Below are positions 1 to 5,311 of a DNA stretch of 5,311 nucleotides, piece after piece. The translations under genes and the position numbers were made by a program. The stretch lies in contig JALWEA010000071.1 in NCBI GenBank assembly GCA_027039465.1, positions 1-5,311 on the forward strand. Direction: 5' to 3'. Numbering within the stretch: the stretch's first letter is position 1; each line of letters starts with the position of its first letter. The notes below the pieces were generated by a model. The model had not been told where the DNA came from. It did not search any database and saw nothing but the letters and a program-made list of their open reading frames with translations. The stretch comes from Calditrichia bacterium (GTDB lineage: Bacteria > Calditrichota > Calditrichia > Calditrichales > Calditrichaceae).

Positions 1-1169
1 ATCAACAGCATATCGGGATGTTGTTTCAGGAGCTTCGTTCCAGGATCCGCAGCCAGCGGTGCAATCCAAAGCTTCGCTTTCAAACCGGCTTTATGAATGG
101 CATCCGTAAAAGCGCGCATATCCTTATCACCGCGTGGAAATTTCTTCGGATTCAGGAACCAATCCCCTTCTGCCGTTTGCCAGCCGTCATCCAAAACCAC
201 CCATTTGAAACCCAACTTTTTCACTTCCGGCAGCGTATTTAAAATTTCCCGAACCGTAAAATTACGTTCATAGCCCCAGGCACACCACACCGGTTCGTAA
301 GCCGTTTTGGAAACCGGTTGCATGCGCACACCGCGCCGACGCATGATTTCCGAAAAAGAGCGCAGAGTACCGAAAAAATCGCCTTTGTGAACCGCAACAA
401 AAGTCGGCAAGGTGGTTAATGTTTCTCCTGGATTCAAAAGCCTCTGCACCCGCATGCTAATGGCAACCGAAGCGCCACTCGCCGACGAATCGAATCGTAC
501 CGGCAAAGAAACCAATTTCGGAACCGTGGCAAGATGACCGACGGCCAGGCCCGCATCCCGACGCCAAATATCCACCACCGGAACACCGCCGCCATAATCC
601 GAGGCATTCATGCCCTGATAGTTTTCGCGGAAATAGCCCCGTTTTACCGGCAACACCCAATCCGGCCGTTCTTCGTAGGAAGCCGCCTGAAACGACCAAA
701 AAGGAATCGAATCTCTACCCGCCCGAATCCGATAGTTTCCGTTGACCCAACGATCGACCTGCAACGGTTTACGGCCTTTATTTTTGTAGGAAACCAAGAA
801 AACAATCATCTGCGGAAAATCATCATAAATTTTCACCTGAATTTCTTTCTCGACAATCGTATCGCCATGGGCATAACGGCCGGAAACCGTCAACTGCTTA
901 CCGGAGCCGATAGAGTCCTTAAAAGTCGATTTTTGTTGGTTTAAAAAAGCAAAATTATCAATAGCACGGTTTTTTAAAAACAATTGCTCCGAAGGTTGAA
1001 AGCGCGTCATCAGCGGATAACTGCCTTTTAATTTGGCAATGATTTTTGAATGTAGGTTTTGATCATACAGTACCTTTACCTTGGGACTTTCCAAAGTAAT
1101 TTTCCGCTTAGGCAAAGAACACCCGGCAAAAAAAACAGACAACAAAACAAAAAACGTTAATTTACGCAT
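1..1169 (-). CDS. GH36-type alpha-galactosidase-like lipoprotein (3' part outside window)
   Basis: The frame is open from an ATG at 1169 to the window edge, giving 389 residues without a stop. A GGAG ribosome site lies 7 nt upstream of the ATG. The N-terminus (MRKLTFFVLLSVFFAGC) is a lipoprotein signal, with lipid-accepting Cys17 in FAGC. Residues about 30-280 are beta-rich and fit the N-terminal beta-sandwich of family 36 glycoside hydrolases. The TIM barrel begins near residue 290 with PVWCAWGYE (293-301), then WVVLDDGWQ (323-331), NPKKFPRG (340-347) and LWIAP..AADPGTKLLKQHP (367-385). The paired Asp327-Asp328 match the galactose-binding pair of clan GH-D. The nucleophile (KxD motif) and acid/base aspartates would lie beyond the edge, so activity cannot be confirmed. 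The expected role is hydrolysis of terminal alpha-galactosides at the outer membrane or in the periplasm. Lys and Arg after the Cys (CSLPKRK), and no acidic surface-export signal like that of Bacteroidetes, mildly favour the periplasmic side. Another GH36/GH27-related specificity is possible. Confidence 0.85.
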   Translation of the reverse strand, partial: MRKLTFFVLLSVFFAGCSLPKRKITLESPKVKVLYDQNLHSKIIAKLKGSYPLMTRFQPSEQLFLKNRAIDNFAFLNQQKSTFKDSIGSGKQLTVSGRYAHGDTIVEKEIQVKIYDDFPQMIVFLVSYKNKGRKPLQVDRWVNGNYRIRAGRDSIPFWSFQAASYEERPDWVLPVKRGYFRENYQGMNASDYGGGVPVVDIWRRDAGLAVGHLATVPKLVSLPVRFDSSASGASVAISMRVQRLLNPGETLTTLPTFVAVHKGDFFGTLRSFSEIMRRRGVRMQPVSKTAYEPVWCAWGYERNFTVREILNTLPEVKKLGFKWVVLDDGWQTAEGDWFLNPKKFPRGDKDMRAFTDAIHKAGLKAKLWIAPLAADPGTKLLKQHPDMLL

Positions 1170-1202
1170 ATAAAATCTCCGAACGGTTAGCAAACGTTAA
1201 TT
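1152..1202. promoter_or_regulatory. possible operator region: repeated AAACGTTAATT around the GH36 start
   Basis: The 11-mer AAACGTTAATT occurs at 1152-1162, inside the first codons, and again at 1192-1202, exactly 40 bp apart. A related AACGGTT lies between them at 1182-1188. Palindromic AACGTT cores with a central CG resemble half-sites of LacI-family sugar regulators, which often control glycoside hydrolase genes. The arms are short and the region is AT-rich, so chance is a real alternative. No regulator gene is visible in the window. Confidence 0.25.
1177..1180 (-). promoter_or_regulatory. Shine-Dalgarno site of the GH36 gene
   Basis: On the minus strand GGAG is followed by 7 nt and then the ATG at 1169. 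The same GGAG-7 nt-ATG arrangement precedes the lipoprotein gene that starts at 4963. It supports the ATG that gives a complete lipoprotein signal peptide as the true start. Confidence 0.7.
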
Positions 1203-1318
1203 GGAAGGCCTTTTCCGCATAGGCAAAATACAATTTGAAACCCTTAAAAAAATACCATGATTTCAGGATTTTCTAAATTTTTAAATGTCTGATGCTGATT
1301 TCTGCTTTTCCACTAATC

Positions 1319-1332
1319 ATGGATAAATCCAT
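1319..1332. repeat. 14-bp perfect palindrome ATGGAT-AA-ATCCAT
   Basis: Two perfect 6-bp inverted arms are separated by AA, about 150 bp upstream of the GH36 start and just beside the larger palindromic element. The size and spacing would suit a dimeric regulator site, but a 14-bp palindrome can arise by chance. There is no second copy in the window to support a function. Confidence 0.3.
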
Positions 1333-1344
1333 ATTCGTCACCAG

Positions 1345-1393
1345 CTTACCTCCCCCTCTCTTCGAGAGAAGGGAGGGGGAAAAAGGAGGTGAG
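1345..1393. repeat. GC-rich palindromic intergenic element (probable interspersed repeat)
   Basis: The inner hairpin pairs 1351-1363 with 1368-1380 around a GAGA loop. It has thirteen positions, all paired except T1359/G1372, which is a G-U wobble in plus-strand RNA and A/C in minus-strand RNA. An outer arm pairs 1345-1350 (CTTACC) with 1388-1393 (GGTGAG), leaving a one-sided bulge AAAAGGA at 1381-1387. The element stands out as a C-run/G-run block in otherwise AT-rich DNA. In the operon transcript it would form a stable 3' hairpin 75-125 nt after the stop codon, but no U-tract follows, so it is not a standard intrinsic terminator. It resembles the REP/MITE-like palindromes scattered through many bacterial genomes. 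Whether it is repeated cannot be seen from one copy. Confidence 0.6.
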
Positions 1394-1468
1394 TTAAACA
1401 TCACAAATTAATTTTTCAAAGATTTCAATTTATCTAAAAATCCCGTTTAAATCTACAGCCCATTCCCA

Positions 1469-3556
1469 TCAATAAATAATCACCAATTTCCCGACCTTCG
1501 TACCAATACCGCTTTTAATATGATAAAAATACAATCCCGGTGCTACTTCCTGCCCTTGCTGCGAAAGTAAATCCCACGACTCGCTGCTCTGCCCGTTCAC
1601 ATGGTTGAGCGTGCGAACCAATTCTCCTGCGGAATTGTAAATCCGAATTTCACACTGAGCCGGAAGTCCCGTAAAATCAAGGCGTCGTTCGCCTAACTTC
1701 GATTCCCACGCCGCCGAGGCAATGTACGGGTTCGGCACCACCTGTACGCTATCCAGCGAATGCTTTGCCAACGGTGCATGAGGTACCACTTCAACCGTAT
1801 TATCATTGGGAATAGACGGATCCGTCGCAATGGAATTCTCAATGGGCGGTTTGGCCTTACCGCCTTTGGTATAGGAAGTAACCGCATATCGGTAATGATA
1901 ACCGTTGTTCACCTGATGATCCACAAAATAATTGACCGTATCTCCGTTAATAACCTTGCGCAACGGTTCCAATCCCGTATCAAACCCCAAGTTAAAGCCT
2001 GGCACCAAAGGATTCACTCCGGTAATACCGTCTTCCAAATCATACATGGCCAACGGTTTGAAAGCAATCACATCCCCGTAAATATCCTTAATAGGCTGTC
2101 CCCAGGTAACTCCGCCGTCCACGGATTTGTAAATGCGGTAACCTTCGAACATGCTGTCCTGCTCCGCGCCGCGATCCCAAATTAATTCCACTTGCTGATC
2201 TCCGGCAATGGCCGTTACTTTTGGTGTCGGAGGCGGTGCAATCACATGCCAATGATCTTTGTACAATTGAATGACCTGATCCACGTTTTTGAACAAATCC
2301 AGCTTTGACGTTCCGAATACCGTAGCGATAATCATGGTATCCATTTCGCCAGGTTCCAATGTAAACGGCCCGGAAGACATGATTTGAGTGGGCTCCGTGT
2401 TGTCTTCAAAATACGGCTTACCGTCAAACGTATCGTCAATACCGTCGCCGTCCGTATCCCGAGGGTCATCGGCATTAACCAAATTGTAACGGTAGAATTC
2501 AACCTTGCGCGCCCCGTTGCCGATGTTCGTCGTTTGGGCATTCCAGTTGGAAACCGCATCGTAACCCGTAATCCCCAATTCCTTGCCGTCATCGCCTTTG
2601 GGCGTCTTCAAAACGACCGTACCGGCCCAGGCAATCTGGCTGGCATTCAAAGTTCCGCCGGTGGGCGATGTTTCAACGCCGTCAATATCCCAGCCATAAG
2701 CAAACTGCCGATCCCGATCATAATAGCACACGTCCCCGTCATCACCCCACGGATTGGGCGGATTGAACGAGGCAATGAACGAGAAATCACTCCAAACGGC
2801 AAAATAGGTGCGGGTGATCGGCGTGTGCCCGATATTGCGGGCAATGAATTCCCAAACGATAAAATCTTCGTAATATTTTCCGGCCCAGGCCATCCCGCGA
2901 TTGATGGTTTGAATGGTCAGCCAGCGTTCCGGCGGCACCTCGGCCAAATGATCGATGGCGTAACAGGCCGAAAAACTTTCCTGATCGGCAATACGTTCGC
3001 CGTGAGGGCCGGCGCCTGGCCAACCGGTGGAATCTTTCAACAAAGGAATGGGATCGATGCCCGGTTCAACGGTTTTTTTACGATTTTCGTAATCCTGCAA
3101 ACTTTTGTAGTAATAATTGGGAATGTAATCTGGAAATCCGCCTTGCGGCCAACTACCAGGATCATCACTCATGGCCGCCCGATCCGACCCGTCCACCAAT
3201 TCTTCGTAGGGATCATAATGCTCCGGATCCCAATAATCGGCCGGGCCTTCCGTCATGCCTGCATCCACACAAGGCAAATTGTCGGGATTATCGCCTCCGC
3301 AATCTTCCTGATAGCCTCCCACAATAAATGCCACATCCGTTCCGTAGTTGATGCCCGAACCGGCCGGATATTCAAAGGCAGGTGGCATGGCGTACAAAGT
3401 ATTTTGAAAATTCCCGTTACACAACTGGTTGGCATTGCTGAATTTTGTGCGCACTTTATTGATATCAAAAATATTCCAGCGAATATATTCCCGTTGTGCA
3501 AACAAAAACATCGGGACAAGCAAAATTATCCATAAAGCAACAATTTGTTTTTTCAT
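1469..3556 (-). CDS. secreted FN3 protein with C-terminal FlgD-Ig/T9SS type A sorting-like domain
   Basis: This is a 695-residue protein of unknown specific function. The ATG at 3556 is preceded by AGGA with 9 nt spacing and gives a clear Sec signal peptide (MKKQIVALWIILLVPMFLFA, likely cut after Ala20). Residues 21 to about 440 match no domain I can name. They are rich in Trp, Tyr, Asp, Gly and Pro, contain Cys86 and Cys96 in a short loop, and hold a DTDGDGIDDTFDG calcium-loop-like stretch at 367-379. Residues about 441-578 form an FN3-like domain (VELIWD 456-461, FEGYRIYKS 470-478, YHYRYAVTSY 553-562) with a long internal insertion. Residues about 602-695 form the C-terminal domain: VVPNPY (606-611), EIRIYNSAGELVRTL (636-650), APGLYFYHIKSG (672-683) and the ending GKLVIIY, with a TGA stop. 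Such domains direct cargo through T9SS in Bacteroidetes relatives. The gene starts 30 bp after the propeller lipoprotein gene, so the two are probably cotranscribed. It is likely on the cell surface or released; no catalytic motif was recognised. Confidence 0.88.
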   Translation of the reverse strand: MKKQIVALWIILLVPMFLFAQREYIRWNIFDINKVRTKFSNANQLCNGNFQNTLYAMPPAFEYPAGSGINYGTDVAFIVGGYQEDCGGDNPDNLPCVDAGMTEGPADYWDPEHYDPYEELVDGSDRAAMSDDPGSWPQGGFPDYIPNYYYKSLQDYENRKKTVEPGIDPIPLLKDSTGWPGAGPHGERIADQESFSACYAIDHLAEVPPERWLTIQTINRGMAWAGKYYEDFIVWEFIARNIGHTPITRTYFAVWSDFSFIASFNPPNPWGDDGDVCYYDRDRQFAYGWDIDGVETSPTGGTLNASQIAWAGTVVLKTPKGDDGKELGITGYDAVSNWNAQTTNIGNGARKVEFYRYNLVNADDPRDTDGDGIDDTFDGKPYFEDNTEPTQIMSSGPFTLEPGEMDTMIIATVFGTSKLDLFKNVDQVIQLYKDHWHVIAPPPTPKVTAIAGDQQVELIWDRGAEQDSMFEGYRIYKSVDGGVTWGQPIKDIYGDVIAFKPLAMYDLEDGITGVNPLVPGFNLGFDTGLEPLRKVINGDTVNYFVDHQVNNGYHYRYAVTSYTKGGKAKPPIENSIATDPSIPNDNTVEVVPHAPLAKHSLDSVQVVPNPYIASAAWESKLGERRLDFTGLPAQCEIRIYNSAGELVRTLNHVNGQSSESWDLLSQQGQEVAPGLYFYHIKSGIGTKVGKLVIIY

Positions 3557-3586
3557 TATTCTTTTTCCTGTTTAACCACTTTACGT

Positions 3587-4963
3587 TTAATGGTTAGGAC
3601 GCGTCGCCACATCCCAGGGAGACGTTCCCCTGATGGTAATGCGGCGTAAAATTTTTAAATTTTCGGGATTAATAATCACCACTTGCGAATTATTTGTTCT
3701 GACCGCGGCAAATAAAAATTCACCGGTGCGATACATATCCAATCCCTGAAAATTGATATCCTGAATCTGATTGACCAACGATTGCGACGACCAGGCGATT
3801 TTACTCAATTCGCCCGTACTGGCGGCCGCGTAAAGATATTCGCCGTGGGTGGCAAAATCGCTGTTATTACCCGATTTTGCTTTGTAGCCCAAATCCAGAA
3901 CACTTATCACGCTTCCGTCATTCGCGTTAAGAAACGCAACCTTGGTTCCGTTAAACTCGCGCACCGCCACATATTGCCCGTCATCGGAAACAATAACACG
4001 TAAACAGCGCGTAAAACCGTCGATTTTAATTGTGGAAGTTAATGTTCGGCTTTGGGTATCGATCATCCAAACTTCATTGCTGCGCGCATTCCCCACAAAC
4101 AATTTGCTGCCGTCCGGAGTAATGCCCATGCCTTTCGGCGTGTTTGGAATGTCAATCAGTGCCACCGGTTCCAGCGTTGCCAAATCAATCACCGAAATCT
4201 GTTTGGAACTCTGATTGACAACATAAGCTTCCTGATCGCTCACTGCGATCTCGGCGCTTTTCTTTACCGCGGAACCGTCCGAATTGGTTTCGATTTTTTT
4301 CACCAAACTGTAGTCGTTATCCGGATCGAAAAAGTAAATGGCGCCGGTACTATTGTAATCGCTCATAATCAAATATTTGCCGTCGTTGGTAAAAGCCATT
4401 TCCAATTGCCGCCCGAATCCGTTGATATCGCCCACCGTATCCACTTTGAACAATCCGTTTTCATCCACATTCACACGCGCCAAAAAATCGTCCGAACCGT
4501 TTGAAATCAGAAAATCGGGCACGCCCCCTTCCGAATAATCACCATCGGTAATAAATTCGGTTTGGGCGACCAGAAGCGTATCCTTGTCAATTCCGTTTCC
4601 GTGAATATCTTTAACTCTGGCGCGCAATTCGGTAAAATATTCATGGGCTTTTTGCAGCGGCGCGGATGGCTGAAACAAAATGTCACTGTTTTCGGAAACA
4701 AATTCACCTGCCACTTCCGAAGTATGCTGCTCATCTACCCAAAGATGAAAATTTCCCGGAAAGGTATTGGGATCCATCGGTTCGCTGAAACGCATACGAA
4801 GCGGTGCATTCCGATCAAAGGCAAACGCACTGTCCACCGGCTGCACAAATTGATTGAATGTGGGACGCACCTGCTCCACAGGGATGGGCACATCCCTGCT
4901 GCCGTTGCAAGCCAAGATCCCTAAAAATAATGCAAAAACGGTAAAAATTTTTACGATTTTCAT
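3587..4963 (-). CDS. lipoprotein with SbsA Ig-like domain and seven-bladed YVTN-type beta-propeller
   Basis: This 458-residue protein starts at an ATG with GGAG 7 nt upstream and ends with TAA. The signal is MKIVKIFTVFALFLGILAC, with Cys19 as the probable lipid site; ILAC is an acceptable but not ideal lipobox. Residues about 32-140 look like an SbsA-type (Big_5) Ig-like domain, including LRMRFSEPMDPNTF (55-68). Residues about 148-456 form a beta-propeller. I count seven blade-like units with inner strands near 159, 207, 254, 296, 340, 384 and 426, such as KQISVIDLATLEP, NEVWMIDTQSRTL and SQVVIINPENLKI. The phrase IPNTPKGMGITPDGSKLFVGN (272-292) is typical of YVTN repeats. Propellers of this type usually bind proteins or ligands; no catalytic residues are evident. 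It lies 15 bp after a PorV/PorQ gene and 30 bp before a sorting-domain protein, suggesting a surface or periplasmic partner in one outer-membrane assembly. A metal- or polymer-binding role cannot be excluded. Confidence 0.88.
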   Translation of the reverse strand: MKIVKIFTVFALFLGILACNGSRDVPIPVEQVRPTFNQFVQPVDSAFAFDRNAPLRMRFSEPMDPNTFPGNFHLWVDEQHTSEVAGEFVSENSDILFQPSAPLQKAHEYFTELRARVKDIHGNGIDKDTLLVAQTEFITDGDYSEGGVPDFLISNGSDDFLARVNVDENGLFKVDTVGDINGFGRQLEMAFTNDGKYLIMSDYNSTGAIYFFDPDNDYSLVKKIETNSDGSAVKKSAEIAVSDQEAYVVNQSSKQISVIDLATLEPVALIDIPNTPKGMGITPDGSKLFVGNARSNEVWMIDTQSRTLTSTIKIDGFTRCLRVIVSDDGQYVAVREFNGTKVAFLNANDGSVISVLDLGYKAKSGNNSDFATHGEYLYAAASTGELSKIAWSSQSLVNQIQDINFQGLDMYRTGEFLFAAVRTNNSQVVIINPENLKILRRITIRGTSPWDVATRPNH

Positions 4964-4978
4964 CTTAACACTCCGTCC

Positions 4979-5311
4979 TTAAAAAGACAAACCAATGGTA
5001 AATCGAGTGATGTTATCCAGACGTCCCATATCCGAAAATGAGTAGTCAAAAATCAAACGGCCGACACCTTTTACCTTGTAATTAAAGCCCACGCCTGCGG
5101 AAAACGTATCTTCATCATAACCGATCTTGTAACCGCCGCGCAGAAAGAACATGGACTTAATGGCATATTCAAATCCCAGATTACCTCTGGCCTTAAAATC
5201 GCGCGGATCGTTTACATCTGCCGCAATAGTCAAACGGTGAAAACTACTCTTCAGCACATCGGCGGCCAAACCGACCCGAAAGGTTAAAGGCAAGGGCCAT
5301 GAATAAGTTTT
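4979..5311 (-). CDS. PorV/PorQ family outer-membrane beta-barrel protein (C-terminal 110 residues)
   Basis: The frame is open from the right edge (first whole codon 5311-5309, Lys) to a TAA at 4979-4981, so the 5' part of the gene is outside the window. A TTG at 5293 could be read as a start, but the upstream codons (KTYSWPLPL...) continue the family pattern, so it is internal. The segment shows alternating beta-strands: LPLTFRVGLA, LRGGYKIGYD, FSAGVGFNYK, GRLIFDYSFS, and the terminal strand RFTIGLSF ending in Phe, the usual signal for outer-membrane barrel insertion. The pattern fits the C-terminus of PorV/PorQ proteins, FadL-like 14-stranded barrels. In T9SS, PorV carries folded cargo from the SprA translocon to the PorU sortase. 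Many FCB genomes encode several paralogues of unknown job, and this may be one. Its stop lies 15 bp before the next gene, which indicates an operon. Confidence 0.8.
   Translation of the reverse strand, partial: KTYSWPLPLTFRVGLAADVLKSSFHRLTIAADVNDPRDFKARGNLGFEYAIKSMFFLRGGYKIGYDEDTFSAGVGFNYKVKGVGRLIFDYSFSDMGRLDNITRFTIGLSF

Larger units (their letters stand above)
1170..1468. other. 299-bp intergenic spacer between the operon and the GH36 gene
   Basis: This spacer is AT-rich apart from the GC-rich palindrome at 1345-1393. It must hold whatever ends transcription of the upstream operon and, if the hydrolase gene is independent, its promoter. I find no canonical hairpin plus U-run in the minus-strand transcript and no convincing -35/-10 pair. 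The only T-run of note in the minus-strand transcript (opposite plus-strand 1245-1251) has no strong stem before it. No plausible small ORF with a ribosome site was found. Confidence 0.7.

Noticed and set aside
534..944. A 136-codon plus-strand frame opposite the hydrolase gene
   Set aside because: The minus-strand frame over the same bases encodes continuous GH36-like sequence; the plus-strand product has no recognisable features.
1217..1235. TTGTATTTTG as a Bacteroidetes-type -7 promoter element for the hydrolase gene
   Set aside because: It lacks one base of the TAnnTTTG spacing, and I see no matching upstream TTG box at the expected distance.
1381..1392. Near-perfect Shine-Dalgarno sequence AAAAGGAGGTGA on the plus strand
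   Set aside because: No start codon with an open frame follows: the overlapping GTG reads GTG AGT TAA. The bases are explained as an arm of the palindromic element.
1345..1393. Intrinsic terminator for the operon
   Set aside because: The hairpin is strong, but in the minus-strand transcript it is followed by mixed sequence (GGTAAGCTGG...) with no U-run. It may still stabilise the 3' end.
2384..3535. A 383-codon open frame on the plus strand opposite the secreted-protein gene
   Set aside because: It lies entirely antisense to a gene with a clear signal peptide and recognisable domains. Its translation shows no recognisable domain architecture, and it reflects the absence of stops opposite the codons of the real gene.
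4052..4504. A 150-codon plus-strand frame opposite the propeller lipoprotein gene
   Set aside because: It is antisense to well-supported propeller repeats; the product is a shadow with no domain.
5291..5293. TTG start codon for a short 104-residue protein
   Set aside because: The frame stays open upstream to the edge and the upstream residues continue the PorV/PorQ pattern, so this is an internal leucine codon.

Overview
The window carries four protein genes, all on the minus strand, and no RNA genes, insertion sequences or CRISPR arrays that I can see. The proteins point to a Gram-negative bacterium of the FCB group (Fibrobacteres-Chlorobi-Bacteroidetes). They are a PorV/PorQ-type outer-membrane barrel, a secreted protein with a C-terminal FlgD-Ig/type 9 secretion (T9SS) sorting-like domain, and two lipoproteins. 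The mix of FN3, SbsA-like Ig and sorting domains and the moderate GC content resemble Calditrichota or neighbouring candidate phyla (KSB1, Ignavibacteria-like). That placement is inference from gene style, not a database match.

Layout in transcription order, right to left. (1) 5311-4979: the last 110 codons of a PorV/PorQ family outer-membrane protein, with its 5' part outside the window. (2) 4963-3587: a 458-residue lipoprotein with an SbsA-type Ig-like domain followed by a predicted seven-bladed YVTN-type beta-propeller. (3) 3556-1469: a 695-residue exported protein with a signal peptide, a large unassigned N-terminal region, an FN3-like domain and a C-terminal sorting-like domain. Gaps of 15 and 30 bp and a Shine-Dalgarno sequence before each of the two complete genes indicate one operon. 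(4) After a 299-bp spacer, 1169-1: the first 389 residues of a lipoprotein alpha-galactosidase-like enzyme (glycoside hydrolase family 36). It is cut by the window edge before its catalytic aspartates.

The first three genes make sense together as a cell-surface cassette. PorV proteins are known in T9SS organisms to escort cargo carrying C-terminal sorting domains, the third gene encodes such a cargo-like protein, and the propeller lipoprotein would be anchored in the same envelope. That the three proteins physically cooperate is inferred from gene order only. The family 36 enzyme is probably a separate unit with its own ribosome site and perhaps its own operator.

The 299-bp spacer (1170-1468) holds the most notable non-coding structure: a GC-rich imperfect palindrome (1345-1393) that looks like an interspersed repeat rather than a classical terminator. 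It also holds a 14-bp palindrome (1319-1332) and AACGTT-type motifs around the start of the hydrolase gene. Nothing here proves a new system. The best candidate for follow-up is the PorV / propeller lipoprotein / sorting-domain cassette.
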